Notes: a model not told the origin generated them from the letters alone. Positions 49,054 to 59,644 are shown, numbered from the stretch's first letter. The stretch is 64,000 nucleotides of DNA from JAYWDA01 sp043747555 (GCA_043747555.1 JAYTOY010000074.1:25588-89587); one strand, 5' to 3'. Made by a program: numbers and translations.

Positions 49054-49578
49054 ATGATGACTCGTGAGCGAAAAGAGCAAGAAGTTAAACACCTTGTAGA
49101 TAAATTCGCCAAGGTTAAGGCGGCCTTTATCGTCGACTTCAAGGGGATGAAGGTGGATCAGGTCACTGATTTGCGTAAGAAACTTCACCCTGTTGAGTGC
49201 GAGATGAAGGTTGTTCGTAACACTCTTGCTAAACGAGCGCTGAAGGATTACCCAGATGTTGATAAAGCTTTATCTTCGTCATTTAAGGGTACCAATGCGA
49301 TCGTGTTTGCCTACGGTGATGTCAGTGCCGCCGCCAAAGCTCTAGCTGCTTACTCGAAAGACGTTGAAGTTTTTCAGTTGAAGACTGGTGTGATGGATGG
49401 CCAAGCATTAGATGAGAACAAAATTAAGTTCTTATCAACATTGCCAGGTAAAGATCAGCTGCGAGCGCAATTGTTGGGTGTATTCTTGGCTCCAGGATCA
49501 AAACTGGCCAGAACACTGAACGAAGTGCCATCAATTATGGCGCGTGTGCTGCAAGCTAAAGTTGATAAAGGGGCTTAA
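49054..49578 (+). CDS. rplJ: 50S ribosomal protein L10
   Basis: ATG 49054 follows AAGGAGG with ideal spacing (ATG 49057 is an alternative). The 174-residue protein shows VDKFAKVKAAFIVDFKGMKVDQVTDLRKKL and the RNTLAKRAL helix, with a C-terminal helical tail that anchors L7/L12 dimers. Likely autoregulated through the upstream leader. Confidence 0.97.
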   Translation: MMTRERKEQEVKHLVDKFAKVKAAFIVDFKGMKVDQVTDLRKKLHPVECEMKVVRNTLAKRALKDYPDVDKALSSSFKGTNAIVFAYGDVSAAAKALAAYSKDVEVFQLKTGVMDGQALDENKIKFLSTLPGKDQLRAQLLGVFLAPGSKLARTLNEVPSIMARVLQAKVDKGA

Positions 49579-49663
49579 AGGGCTCCCTTGCGAATGGTTC
49601 GCAGGCAAAGTGTGAATGTTAACAAACAAATTTATTTACTAATTCCTTTTGGAGGATTTTAAA

Positions 49664-50038
49664 ATGGCTCTTACAAACGAACAAATCGTTACAGAATTAT
49701 CAGGCAAAACAGTTCTCGAGATCGCTGATCTTGTAAAAATGTTAGAAGACAAATGGGGTGTTTCTGCAGCGGCTCCTGTCGCTATGGCTGCAGCTGGCGG
49801 TGCAGCAGCGGCTCCAGTTGAAGAGAAAACAGCTTTTGACGTTGTTTTGATGGAAGCTGGCGCTAACAAAATCAACGTGATCAAAGAAGTTCGTGCGATC
49901 ACTGGTTTAGGCCTTGCTGAAGCAAAAACTCTTGTTGAGGCTGGTGGCAAGACAGTTAAAGAAGGCGCTTCTAAAGAAGACGCTGAAAAGTTCAAAAAAC
50001 AGCTTGAAGCAGCTGGCGCCAAAGTTGTCGTTAAGTAA
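49664..50038 (+). CDS. rplL: 50S ribosomal protein L7/L12
   Basis: ATG 49664 follows TTGGAGG. The 124-residue protein has the dimerising N-terminus, an Ala/Gly hinge (SAAAPVAMAAAGGAAAAPV) and the C-terminal factor-binding domain (KINVIKEVRAITGLGLAEAKTLVE). It recruits translation GTPases. Confidence 0.98.
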   Translation: MALTNEQIVTELSGKTVLEIADLVKMLEDKWGVSAAAPVAMAAAGGAAAAPVEEKTAFDVVLMEAGANKINVIKEVRAITGLGLAEAKTLVEAGGKTVKEGASKEDAEKFKKQLEAAGAKVVVK

Positions 50039-50063
50039 TCAATAAAACTAATATTTTATAGTT

Positions 50064-50097
50064 GAAGGTAGCTCCTTTTGGGGCTATCTTCGTTTTT
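50064..50097 (+). terminator. attenuator between rplL and rpoB
   Basis: A 12-bp hairpin (50064-50075 with 50080-50091, two G-U pairs, TTTT loop) is followed by GTTTTTA. A partial terminator at this point, as in enterobacteria, would lower rpoBC transcription relative to rplJL. Confidence 0.85.
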
Positions 50098-50251
50098 ACG
50101 CAAAAAATTGAAGCGGAATAAGACACACTGTGGGCCTTGAACTTTCCCCCCGAAGCGAAATTTCCACCAATCTGTTTAAGGACAGAAAAGTGACTAGCAA
50201 GGAAACTGTGAAAGCAGAACCCTCTAACAAAAGAATTCAACGGGAGAGTTA

Positions 50252-53200
50252 ATGGATAAGACGCCAGTCACGGCCTCTAATTTACGCATTCGTAAATCCT
50301 TCGCGAAAAACAAACAAGTCATCGACATTCCAAATCTGATTGAATTGCAGAAGTCTTCTTACGAAGCGTTCTTGCAAAAAGATGTCGATGCTGATCGCCG
50401 CGGGATTGCTGGATTGAACGGAGTTTTTAAATCCGTATTTCCAATCAGCGATTTTAACAACACAGCTAGCCTCGAATTTGTTAGCTACCAGCTTGAGGCG
50501 CCTAAATACGATGTCGATGAATGTCGTCAGCGTGGGATGACCTTCGCATCGCCGATCAAGGTGACATTGCGTTTGATCGTGTTCGATGTAGATGAAGAAA
50601 CGGAAGCTCGATCTATTCGTGACGTGAAAGAACAAGAAGTCTATTTGGGTGAAATCCCTCTGATGACAGCGAATGGTTCATTTATTATCAATGGAACTGA
50701 GCGCGTTGTCGTTTCTCAGTTGCACAGATCTCCGGGTGTCTTTTTTGATCACGATGGTGGCAAAAACAATGCTTCTGGAAAATTAATTTATTCAGCCCGT
50801 GTTATTCCTTACCGTGGATCATGGTTGGATTGTGAATTTGATCAAAAAGATCTGATTCACGTCCGTATCGACAGAAAACGAAAATTTCCTGTGACCGTGT
50901 TGTTGAAATCTTTAGGTTACAACACAGAACAATTACTAGCTTATTTCTATGACACTGACGAAGTGTACTCTAAAGGTGGAAAGCTTTTTAGAAAGCTTGA
51001 TATCGAGCGAATGTCAGGTCAGCGTGCGATGGCTGATATCGCAGATCCTAAAACAGGCGAAGTGCTTGTTAAAGCAGGCCGACGTATCACTCGCGCCGTT
51101 GTTAAAAAAATCAAAGATATTAACTTAAGTGAAGTTGAAGTTTCTGCCGAAGATCTTGAAGGCAAAATTTTAGCTCGTCCGTTGATTGATGAATCAACGG
51201 GTGAAATTTTATCAGATGCCAGTGCTGAGCTGAGCGGACCATTGATCAAAAAAGCGATGTCATTGGGAATCGATCGATTCTTTATGATTTTCTTTGATGG
51301 TATGTCGGTGGGACCTTACCTGCGAAACACTTTGCTGGTCGATAAGGTCAATAATAAAGACGAAGCCTTGCTTGAAATTTACAAGCGGCAACGTCCTGGT
51401 GAGCCTCCAACGGTGGATGCAGCAACAAATTATTTCAACAAATTATTCTTTGATCCTGAAACTTATGACCTCTCTGAAGTGGGTCGTATTAAGATCAATC
51501 ACAAGTTTGGAATTTCAATGGAGGATTGCCCTCCATCTCATCGCACACTGACTGAGAAAGACATTCTTTCAACAGTGAAAATGTTGATCGATTTGAAAAA
51601 CGGTCGCGGTGTTGTTGATGATATCGATCACTTGGGTAACCGACGTGTTCGATCGGTAGGTGAGCTTTTGGAAAACCAATACCGTATCGGTTTGGTTCGT
51701 ATGGAGCGAGCGATTCGTGAGCGTATGTCTTTACAAGACGTCGACACGATGATGCCTCACGATCTAGTGAATGCAAAACCTGTGAATGCGGTTGTTAAAG
51801 AATTCTTTGGATCTTCTCAGCTTTCGCAGTTTATGGATCAAACAAATCCTTTGTCAGAGATCACTCACAAACGTCGTTTGTCAGCTCTTGGGCCCGGTGG
51901 TTTGACTCGTGATCGTGCGGGTTTTGAAGTTCGTGACGTTCATCCGACGCATTATGGTCGTATTTGTCCGATTGAAACTCCAGAGGGACCAAACATTGGT
52001 TTGATCGCCTCTTTAGCAACTTACGCTCGTATCAACAACTATGGATTCATTGAGACTCCGTACCGTAAAGTTGATAATAGCCAAATCTCGACTGAAATTA
52101 CTTACATGTCAGCTTTGGAAGAGGCCGGACATCTGATTGCCCAGGCGACTCGTGATGATAGCGGAAAAAATCAATTAACCGCTGACAACATGACGATCCG
52201 TCGTGATGGTGAGTATGAAATTGTCGACAAAGAAAAAGTTTCTTTGATGGACGTCTCTCCGTCGCAGTTGGTGTCCATTGCAGCTTCTTTGATTCCATTT
52301 CTTGAGCATGACGATGCCAACCGAGCCTTGATGGGTTCGAACATGCAACGTCAAGCCGTGCCATTACTTCGTTCGCGCTCTCCCCTTGTTGGAACTGGCG
52401 TTGAGCGTTTGGTCGCTCGTGATTCTGGAACTTCAGTGGTTGCACTGAATGATGGTATCGTCGAAGAAGTTGATGCGTCTCGGGTCGTGATCCGTCGATT
52501 TGCCAAAGGTGGCGAGTTGGGTGCGAACGTTGATATCTACAATTTAACGAAGTACCAGCGTACAAACCAAAATACTTGTTTCAATCAAAAACCGATCGTT
52601 AAAGTGGGCGATAAAGTTGTGAAAAGCGACATTATTGCTGATGGACCGTCGACTGAGTTGGGTGAGTTAGCACTAGGACAAAACATCCTGGTCGCGTTCA
52701 CTCCTTGGATGGGTTACAACTTTGAGGATTCGATTCTTATTTCTGAGCGTCTGTTAAAAGAAGATGTTTACACTTCGATCCACATTGAAGAGTTCGAGTG
52801 CGTAGCTCGCGATACCAAACTTGGTAAAGAAGAGATTTCGCGCGATATCGCCAATGTTGGTGAAGAAGCCCTTAAAGATTTAGATAGCTCTGGTATTATC
52901 CGTATCGGTGCAGAGGTAAAACCTGGTTACATCCTTGTTGGTAAAGTGACTCCTAAAGGCGAAACTCAGCTTTCTCCTGAAGAAAAACTTTTACGCGCGA
53001 TCTTCGGTGAAAAAGCCGGCGATGTTCGTGATACATCTCTTAGGGTTCCATCAGGCGTTTACGGAACTGTGATCGATGCTCAAGTTTACTCGCGTGAAGG
53101 AGCTGACCGTGACGAACGATTAGCGGCTATCATCGAAGAGAAAAAACGCAAACTTGAAAAAGATTTAGCGGTTGAGCAAAACGTTATTCGCAATAACTCG

Positions 53201-54448
53201 ATCAGTAAATTGCGTGATATCTTAATTGGTAAAAAAACCACAGGCGTATTATTGAATGAAGACGGAAGTCAGAAGCTTCTCAATAAAGGCCAAGAGATCA
53301 CTCAAGCTGATATCGAAACAATTCCTTTCGAATTATTAAGCTATATTCCTTTAGAGCAAGACCTCGAGTTCCAAGTCACAAAAGTGATTGACGGCGCTCG
53401 TAACCAGTTGGATGCCGTAAGAATGGTGTTTAACGAAAAAATTGATCGTTTACGCAAAGGGGATGAACTTCCTCCGGGCGTGATCAAAATGGTGAAGGTT
53501 TATGTCGCTATCAAACGTAAGCTGCAAGTCGGTGATAAGTTTGCCGGACGCCATGGTAATAAAGGGGTTGTCTCTAAAGTATTACCTGCTGAAGATATGC
53601 CGTACCTGGCTGACGGATCGCCTGTTGATATGGTGTTAAATCCATTGGGCGTTCCATCTCGTATGAACATCGGGCAAATCCTGGAAGTTCATTTGGGTTG
53701 GGCTGCACATAACTTAGGTAAACAATTATCCTCACACTTAGAAAAATGGAATGCAGAAGAAGCTCGAAAAGATTTGAAACATGTTTTCAATGATGCCGAG
53801 ATCTCGGCAAAAGTTGATAAAGCCGATGAAGCCTCTTTGAAGCAAATGTTGACGGCTGTGAAGCGTGGTATCCACGTCGGCACGCCAGTTTTTGATGGCG
53901 CTCGCGAGAGTGACGTGAAAGAACTTTTAGTTAAAGCCAACGTTCCAACATCAGGTCAGTCGATCCTATTTGACGGACGAACTGGTGAACCGTTCACAAA
54001 TCCTGTGACGGTCGGCGTGATGTACATGCTGAAACTGCATCATCTGGTCGAAGAAAAGATTCATGCTCGGTCTATTGGGCCTTATTCCCTTGTTTCTCAG
54101 CAGCCTCTGGGCGGTAAAGCACAGTTCGGTGGTCAGCGTTTAGGAGAGATGGAAGTATGGGCGATTGAAGCCTACGGTGCCGCTTATTCATTGCAAGAAT
54201 TCTTAACTGTTAAGTCAGATGACGTCGCAGGAAGAACTCGTATGTATGAAAGCATCGTAAAAGGTGAAAATATCCTTGAACCAGGATTGCCAGAGTCCTT
54301 TAACGTTCTCGTGAAAGAGCTTCAATCATTAGCTCTGAACGTGGAATTAATGGAATCTGATATCTTGCGAGATACGATTGACGAAGATGGCAATATTGAA
54401 GAGCCAGCTTCGACCAACGGCAGTGCGAATCCAACGGATCAGCACTAA
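50252..54448 (+). CDS. rpoB: RNA polymerase subunit beta
   Basis: This 1398-residue protein has the full conserved order. It includes the rifampicin-pocket segment (SSQLSQFMDQTNPLSEITHKRR, with the usual Asp, His and Ser retained), the NEDSI-like FEDSILISERLL, and the C-terminal clamp FGGQRLGEMEVWA. It is part of the core polymerase. CGGGAGAGTTA precedes the ATG. Confidence 0.99.
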   Translation: MDKTPVTASNLRIRKSFAKNKQVIDIPNLIELQKSSYEAFLQKDVDADRRGIAGLNGVFKSVFPISDFNNTASLEFVSYQLEAPKYDVDECRQRGMTFASPIKVTLRLIVFDVDEETEARSIRDVKEQEVYLGEIPLMTANGSFIINGTERVVVSQLHRSPGVFFDHDGGKNNASGKLIYSARVIPYRGSWLDCEFDQKDLIHVRIDRKRKFPVTVLLKSLGYNTEQLLAYFYDTDEVYSKGGKLFRKLDIERMSGQRAMADIADPKTGEVLVKAGRRITRAVVKKIKDINLSEVEVSAEDLEGKILARPLIDESTGEILSDASAELSGPLIKKAMSLGIDRFFMIFFDGMSVGPYLRNTLLVDKVNNKDEALLEIYKRQRPGEPPTVDAATNYFNKLFFDPETYDLSEVGRIKINHKFGISMEDCPPSHRTLTEKDILSTVKMLIDLKNGRGVVDDIDHLGNRRVRSVGELLENQYRIGLVRMERAIRERMSLQDVDTMMPHDLVNAKPVNAVVKEFFGSSQLSQFMDQTNPLSEITHKRRLSALGPGGLTRDRAGFEVRDVHPTHYGRICPIETPEGPNIGLIASLATYARINNYGFIETPYRKVDNSQISTEITYMSALEEAGHLIAQATRDDSGKNQLTADNMTIRRDGEYEIVDKEKVSLMDVSPSQLVSIAASLIPFLEHDDANRALMGSNMQRQAVPLLRSRSPLVGTGVERLVARDSGTSVVALNDGIVEEVDASRVVIRRFAKGGELGANVDIYNLTKYQRTNQNTCFNQKPIVKVGDKVVKSDIIADGPSTELGELALGQNILVAFTPWMGYNFEDSILISERLLKEDVYTSIHIEEFECVARDTKLGKEEISRDIANVGEEALKDLDSSGIIRIGAEVKPGYILVGKVTPKGETQLSPEEKLLRAIFGEKAGDVRDTSLRVPSGVYGTVIDAQVYSREGADRDERLAAIIEEKKRKLEKDLAVEQNVIRNNSISKLRDILIGKKTTGVLLNEDGSQKLLNKGQEITQADIETIPFELLSYIPLEQDLEFQVTKVIDGARNQLDAVRMVFNEKIDRLRKGDELPPGVIKMVKVYVAIKRKLQVGDKFAGRHGNKGVVSKVLPAEDMPYLADGSPVDMVLNPLGVPSRMNIGQILEVHLGWAAHNLGKQLSSHLEKWNAEEARKDLKHVFNDAEISAKVDKADEASLKQMLTAVKRGIHVGTPVFDGARESDVKELLVKANVPTSGQSILFDGRTGEPFTNPVTVGVMYMLKLHHLVEEKIHARSIGPYSLVSQQPLGGKAQFGGQRLGEMEVWAIEAYGAAYSLQEFLTVKSDDVAGRTRMYESIVKGENILEPGLPESFNVLVKELQSLALNVELMESDILRDTIDEDGNIEEPASTNGSANPTDQH

Positions 54449-54459
54449 GGATAAAAACG

Positions 54460-54485
54460 GCCACTGGAAGAGAAATTCCGGTGGC
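54460..54485 (+). promoter_or_regulatory. rpoB-rpoC intergenic hairpin
   Basis: A 10-bp stem, GCCACTGGAA (54460-54469) with TTCCGGTGGC (54476-54485), has a 6-base loop. No T-run follows, so it is more likely an mRNA processing or stability element than a terminator. Confidence 0.6.
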
Positions 54486-54520
54486 TTTGGAGTTAATTAA
54501 ACAACACACAGGGGTGAGCC

Positions 54521-57500
54521 TTGAGAGACTTGTTAAATTTTTTCGATAAACCTAAAGATCCACTTTCGTTTGATGCTGTTCGCGTTTCTTTGGCTTCGCC
54601 AGAGATGATTCGTGAATGGTCGCACGGCGAAGTGAAAAAACCAGAAACCATCAACTACCGAACTTTTAAACCAGAACGAGATGGATTGTTCTGCGCAAAA
54701 ATTTTCGGACCTATTAAAGACTACGAATGTTTGTGCGGTAAGTACAAACGGATGAAATATCGCGGAGTGATCTGCGAAAAGTGTGGCGTTGAAGTCACTC
54801 AGACTAAAGTTCGACGTGATCGTTTAGGTCATATTGAATTAGCTACGCCCGTGGCTCACATTTGGTTTTTGCGATCTTTACCAAGTCGTATCGGTAACTT
54901 ATTGAATCTTTCATTGAAAGATGTCGAAAAGGTCCTTTACTGTGAAGCTTATGTCGTCACTGACCCTATGGAGACGAAATTAGAAGAAGGCCAAGTTCTT
55001 TCTGAAGAAGCTTATCAAGCGGCTTTGAACGAATACGGTCCTAACTTTAAAGCCGGCATGGGCGGTGAAGCCGTTCGTGAAATGCTTCGAAAAATTGATC
55101 CTGAATATTTATCTCGTAAACTTCGCTTAGAAGTAAAAGAGACTAAATCTGAAGCTCAGATCAAAAAATTGGCGAAGCGTTTGAAAGTGGTCGAAGCTTT
55201 TAAAAATTCAATTAATAAAACTGAATGGATGATGCTTGAAGCCCTTCCAGTTCTTCCTCCGGATTTACGTCCCTTAGTTCCTTTGGATGGCGGTCGTTTT
55301 GCGACGTCTGATCTGAATGATCTTTACCGACGTGTCATCAACAGGAATAACCGTTTAAAGCGTCTGCAAGAGCTGAATGCTCCAGACATCATCATCCGAA
55401 ATGAAAAGCGAATGTTGCAAGAAGCCGTTGATGCGTTATTGGATAACGGTCGTCGCGGTAAAACTTTTACTGGGCCTAATAAACGTCCACTTCGTTCTTT
55501 GAGCGATATGTTAAAAGGTAAGCAAGGTCGATTCCGTCAAAATTTACTTGGTAAACGGGTTGATTATTCGGGTCGTTCGGTCATCACCGTTGGTCCAACT
55601 TTGAAGCTTCATCAGTGTGGTCTTCCTAAAAAGATGGCTTTGGAGCTTTTTAAACCTTTCGTTTACAACAAGCTTGAAGAAAAAGGCTTTGCGACAACAA
55701 TCAAGCAAGCCAAAAAATTAGTTGATCAAGAAACGGTTGAAGTTTGGGATATTTTATCTGATGTCGTAAAAGAGCATCCGGTTTTATTAAATCGTGCGCC
55801 GACTCTTCACAGACTTGGTATCCAAGCTTTCGAACCAGTTCTTCATGAAGGAAAAGCCATCCAGTTGCATCCTCTCGTTTGTACGGCGTTCAACGCCGAT
55901 TTCGATGGAGATCAAATGGCGGTCCACGTTCCTTTATCGATCGAAGCGCAAGTGGACGCTCGCGTCTTAATGATGTCGACAAACAACATTCTTTCTCCAG
56001 CCAATGGAAAGCCGATCATCAATCCATCTCAAGATATCGTCTTGGGTTTGTACTGGATGACTCGTATCCGTCCTGGAGCAAAGGGCACAGGCCGTATCTT
56101 TTCAAGTGTTATGGAAGCTCAATACGCCTACGAAATGGGTTTTGTTGATATTCAAGCCGCTTGTAAAGTGCGTATCAATGGTAAGCTGCAAGACACTTCC
56201 GTCGGCCGCGCGATTTTCACATCCGCAGTTCCTCGCGAAGTTCCTTTTAGCGAAACCAATATTGTCATGAATAAAAAATCAATCGCAGGCCTTATCGATA
56301 AGACGTTCCGTCTTGCTGGTGCCAAGTCGACTTGTATTTTGGCTGATAAAATCATGGAGCTTGGCTTTAAATATTCTACGGTCGCCGGTCTTTCGATCTG
56401 CGTCGATGATATGATTATCCCAGCGGCTAAAGTTGGGATGATTAAAGACGCTGAAAAACAAGTTCAAGAAATCCAGCAGCAGTACGACGAAGGTCTGATC
56501 ACTGATGGTGAGCGATACAATAAAGTCGTGGATATCTGGGCGCAAACTTCTGATAAAGTGGCGCGCGAGATGATGAACCAAATTGAAAAGCAAAAGTTTA
56601 TCGTTGATGGCAAAGAAATTATTGGCCCATCATTTAATCCAATTTACGTGATGGCTGACTCCGGAGCCCGGGGTTCATTCAATCAGTTGCGTCAGTTGGG
56701 TGGCATGCGTGGTCTGATGGCAAAACCATCAGGTGAAATTATTGAAACTCCGATCACGGCGAATTTCCGTGAAGGTTTAACAGTTCTTCAATATTTTATT
56801 TCGACTCATGGAGCTCGTAAAGGTCTTGCCGATACAGCGTTAAAAACAGCCAACTCTGGATACCTAACTCGTCGCTTGGTTGACGTGGCTCAAGATGTTG
56901 TCGTCAGCGAAACAGATTGTGGAACTAATGATGGGTTGGAAGTTTCAGCCCTTTATGAAGGTGGCGAAATCATCCAACCGATTGGTGAAAGAATCTTGGG
57001 TCGAACTCCGATCACAGATATTATTGATCCAACCACAAACCAGGTGATTGTCCGTGCTCAACAAGAAATTACTGAGACTCATATTAAGAAAATCGATGAT
57101 GTTGGAGTTGATAAAGTTCAAATTCGCTCTGGTTTAACTTGTACATCCACTCGTGGCGTTTGCGTTCGTTGTTACGGACGTGATCTATCTCGTGGATCGA
57201 CAGTGAACTTAGGTGAAACTGTTGGAATTATCGCGGCTCAGTCCATCGGTGAGCCTGGAACGCAGTTAACAATGCGTACTTTCCACTTAGGTGGAGCCGC
57301 TTCCCGTTCGGTCGAGCAATCAGTTCACGCTTCTAGATACGATGGAACATTAAAGTTAGATAACGTTCATCACGTTCCGAATCGCCAAGGTAAATTAACC
57401 GTTATGAATCGTAATGGTGATGCTAAGGTGATCGATGAAACAGGTCGTGAGCGTGAAAGCTTCAAATTAGTTTACGGTGCCATTTTAAATTTCAAAGAAG

Positions 57501-58648
57501 GCGACAAAGTACCTAAAGGTGCGACAGTTGCTGAATGGGATCCATACTCAAATCCAATTATCTCTGAAGTTTCTGGTAAGATCACTTATCACGAAATCGA
57601 AGAAGGTAAGACGATGCAAGAGCAGGTCGATGCTGTGACAGGTTTTGCGACAAAGGTGATCACAGAAAGTAAATCTTCTGAAATCAAGCCAACTGTTCAC
57701 GTCACCGGCCCAGATGGAAAAGTATTACTATTACCAGGTCGTGAAATCCCAGCTCGTTATTTAATCCCTGTCGGCGCTCAGCTCCTAGTGACTGACGGTC
57801 AAGAGGTTCACTCGGGCGAAGTGATTGCAAAAATGCATAGAGAAGCTTCTAAAACAAAAGATATCACTGGAGGTCTTCCTCGCGTGGCTGAATTGTTTGA
57901 AGCCCGTAAACCAAAAGAAGCTGCCATCATCTCTGAAGTTGATGGTTATGTGACTTTCGGAAAAGACGTTAAAGGTAAACAACGAGTGATCGTGACTCCT
58001 GAAATTGGTGAGCAGAGAGAATATCTGATTCCAAAAGGGAAGCACGTTGCGGTTCGTGAAGGTGAATTCGTTCGTGCTGGTGAGGCTTTGATGGATGGAC
58101 CGACAAATCCGCATGATATCCTGGCGGTTCTTGGAGAGAAAGCCTTAGCGGCGTATCTTTCTAACGAGATCCAAGAGGTTTATCGTCTGCAAGGTGTGAA
58201 TATCAATGATAAGCACATTGAAGTGATCGTTCGACAAATGCTTCGTAAAGTAGAAGTTGTCGATGCTGGTGACAGCCGCTTTTTGGCTGGCGAACAGGCA
58301 GAAAAGTACGCTTTTGCTGAAGAGAACAAGCGCATCACAGCAGATGGTGGCCAACCAGCCACTTCGAAGCCTTTGCTTCTTGGTATTACAAAAGTCAGCT
58401 TAAGCACTGACAGTTGGATTTCTGCGGCCTCTTTCCAAGAGACCACAAAAGTTCTGACCGAAGCAGCAATCAACTCAAGAACAGATCATTTGCGTGGCTT
58501 AAAAGAGAACATCATCATGGGTCGCTTGATTCCAGCGGGTACCGGCTTAACGTCGTACAAGCGTTGGAAAGTCGAACTTAAAGAAGATGAAGATACTACA
58601 TTCACCGCTTTACCAGGCGCGATAGCAGTTTCTCAGCAACCAGGCTAA
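54521..58648 (+). CDS. rpoC: RNA polymerase subunit beta'
   Basis: This 1375-residue protein starts at a TTG preceded by GGGGTGAG. It has the N-terminal zinc ribbon (CLCGKYKRMKYRGVICEKCGVE), the catalytic NADFDGDQMAVH with three Mg-binding Asp, and the second zinc site (CTSTRGVCVRCYG). A strong terminator follows. The rare TTG start may tune the beta':beta ratio. Confidence 0.99.
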   Translation: MRDLLNFFDKPKDPLSFDAVRVSLASPEMIREWSHGEVKKPETINYRTFKPERDGLFCAKIFGPIKDYECLCGKYKRMKYRGVICEKCGVEVTQTKVRRDRLGHIELATPVAHIWFLRSLPSRIGNLLNLSLKDVEKVLYCEAYVVTDPMETKLEEGQVLSEEAYQAALNEYGPNFKAGMGGEAVREMLRKIDPEYLSRKLRLEVKETKSEAQIKKLAKRLKVVEAFKNSINKTEWMMLEALPVLPPDLRPLVPLDGGRFATSDLNDLYRRVINRNNRLKRLQELNAPDIIIRNEKRMLQEAVDALLDNGRRGKTFTGPNKRPLRSLSDMLKGKQGRFRQNLLGKRVDYSGRSVITVGPTLKLHQCGLPKKMALELFKPFVYNKLEEKGFATTIKQAKKLVDQETVEVWDILSDVVKEHPVLLNRAPTLHRLGIQAFEPVLHEGKAIQLHPLVCTAFNADFDGDQMAVHVPLSIEAQVDARVLMMSTNNILSPANGKPIINPSQDIVLGLYWMTRIRPGAKGTGRIFSSVMEAQYAYEMGFVDIQAACKVRINGKLQDTSVGRAIFTSAVPREVPFSETNIVMNKKSIAGLIDKTFRLAGAKSTCILADKIMELGFKYSTVAGLSICVDDMIIPAAKVGMIKDAEKQVQEIQQQYDEGLITDGERYNKVVDIWAQTSDKVAREMMNQIEKQKFIVDGKEIIGPSFNPIYVMADSGARGSFNQLRQLGGMRGLMAKPSGEIIETPITANFREGLTVLQYFISTHGARKGLADTALKTANSGYLTRRLVDVAQDVVVSETDCGTNDGLEVSALYEGGEIIQPIGERILGRTPITDIIDPTTNQVIVRAQQEITETHIKKIDDVGVDKVQIRSGLTCTSTRGVCVRCYGRDLSRGSTVNLGETVGIIAAQSIGEPGTQLTMRTFHLGGAASRSVEQSVHASRYDGTLKLDNVHHVPNRQGKLTVMNRNGDAKVIDETGRERESFKLVYGAILNFKEGDKVPKGATVAEWDPYSNPIISEVSGKITYHEIEEGKTMQEQVDAVTGFATKVITESKSSEIKPTVHVTGPDGKVLLLPGREIPARYLIPVGAQLLVTDGQEVHSGEVIAKMHREASKTKDITGGLPRVAELFEARKPKEAAIISEVDGYVTFGKDVKGKQRVIVTPEIGEQREYLIPKGKHVAVREGEFVRAGEALMDGPTNPHDILAVLGEKALAAYLSNEIQEVYRLQGVNINDKHIEVIVRQMLRKVEVVDAGDSRFLAGEQAEKYAFAEENKRITADGGQPATSKPLLLGITKVSLSTDSWISAASFQETTKVLTEAAINSRTDHLRGLKENIIMGRLIPAGTGLTSYKRWKVELKEDEDTTFTALPGAIAVSQQPG

Positions 58649-58658
58649 AACAAACCGA

Positions 58659-58688
58659 TTGGGATCAGTAAAAAGGTCCCAATTTTTT
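58659..58688 (+). terminator. rpoC terminator
   Basis: TTGGGATC (58659-58666) pairs with GGTCCCAA (58675-58682) and is followed by six Ts. It ends the rplK-rpoC transcription block. Confidence 0.92.
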
Positions 58689-58700
58689 AATAACAAAATG

Positions 58701-58729
58701 TTGACCCTGGCGTTATGAAGAGCTAATTT
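58701..58729 (+). promoter_or_regulatory. str operon promoter
   Basis: TTGACC (58701-58706), a 17-base spacer and TAATTT (58724-58729) directly follow the rpoC terminator. Transcription would start about 35 bases before rpsL. Confidence 0.55.
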
Positions 58730-58771
58730 CCTGCGACCAGTGTTTAGACGAGCATCCATAAGGGGTATGAA

Positions 58772-59146
58772 GTGCCAACAATCAATCAGCTCATTAAAAA
58801 AGAGCGTATTGTTCAAAAAAATCAGACTAAATCACCTGCATTGCAAGCATGTCCTCAGCGACGTGGCGTTTGCACTCGTGTTTATACAACAACTCCAAAG
58901 AAGCCGAATTCAGCTTTACGTAAAGTTGCAAAGGTTCGTCTTTCCAATGGATTCGAAGTGATCTCATACATTCCTGGTATCGGTCATAACCTGCAAGAGC
59001 ATAGCGTTGTCCTTATTCGTGGCGGCCGGGTTAAAGATCTTCCAGGTGTTCGTTATCACATTGTACGTGGTGTTCTTGACCTTCAAGGGGTTAACGGACG
59101 TCTTCGTAGCCGATCAAAATATGGAACTAAAAGACCTAAAAAATAG
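58772..59146 (+). CDS. rpsL: 30S ribosomal protein S12
   Basis: GTG start after AAGGGG. The 124-residue protein shows TTTPKKPNSALRK and GGRVKDLPGVRYH, with the Lys residues associated with streptomycin sensitivity in their usual positions. It monitors decoding. First gene of rpsL-rpsG-fusA. Confidence 0.98.
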   Translation: MPTINQLIKKERIVQKNQTKSPALQACPQRRGVCTRVYTTTPKKPNSALRKVAKVRLSNGFEVISYIPGIGHNLQEHSVVLIRGGRVKDLPGVRYHIVRGVLDLQGVNGRLRSRSKYGTKRPKK

Positions 59147-59160
59147 GTGAGGAAAATTTA

Positions 59161-59634
59161 ATGTCTCGACGTAAACGTACATTTAAAAGAGAAGTGCTTC
59201 CAGATCCAGTTTTCAAAGACATCGTCGTTGCAAAACTGATCAATAAAATGATGGTTCGTGGTCAAAAGGGCACGGCACAAAAATTGTTGTACGGAGCTCT
59301 TGAAGAACTCAAAGGCAAAGTTCCTAACGAGGAGCCTATTGCAATCCTTAAAAAAGCTTTAGAAAATATGAAACCTTCAATCGAAGTTCGTTCTCGCAGG
59401 GTTGGTGGAGCCACTTATCAAGTTCCTGTGGATGTTCGTCCTACACGACGTCTTTCATTGGCTATGCGATGGATGGTTGAATACTCTCGCTCTCGTGGCG
59501 AAAAAGATTATGCTCGCAGATTAGCTGGTGAAATCATGGACGCTTTCAACAATCGTGGCAACGCGATCAAGAAAAAAGAAGACGTTCATCGTATGGCTGA
59601 GGCGAATAAAGCATTCTCTCACTATAACTGGTAA
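59161..59634 (+). CDS. rpsG: 30S ribosomal protein S7
   Basis: This 157-residue protein has the S7 hallmarks (RRVGGATYQVPVDVRPTRR, LAGEIMDAFNNRGNAIKKKEDVHRMAEANKAF). It binds the 16S head near the E site. Fourteen bases follow rpsL. Confidence 0.98.
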   Translation: MSRRKRTFKREVLPDPVFKDIVVAKLINKMMVRGQKGTAQKLLYGALEELKGKVPNEEPIAILKKALENMKPSIEVRSRRVGGATYQVPVDVRPTRRLSLAMRWMVEYSRSRGEKDYARRLAGEIMDAFNNRGNAIKKKEDVHRMAEANKAFSHYNW

Positions 59635-59644
59635 TTTTTGATTC

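Noticed and set aside
52098..52565. Long leftward ORF of 155 codons inside rpoB
   Set aside because: It is the complementary frame of highly conserved rpoB codons, without a start site.
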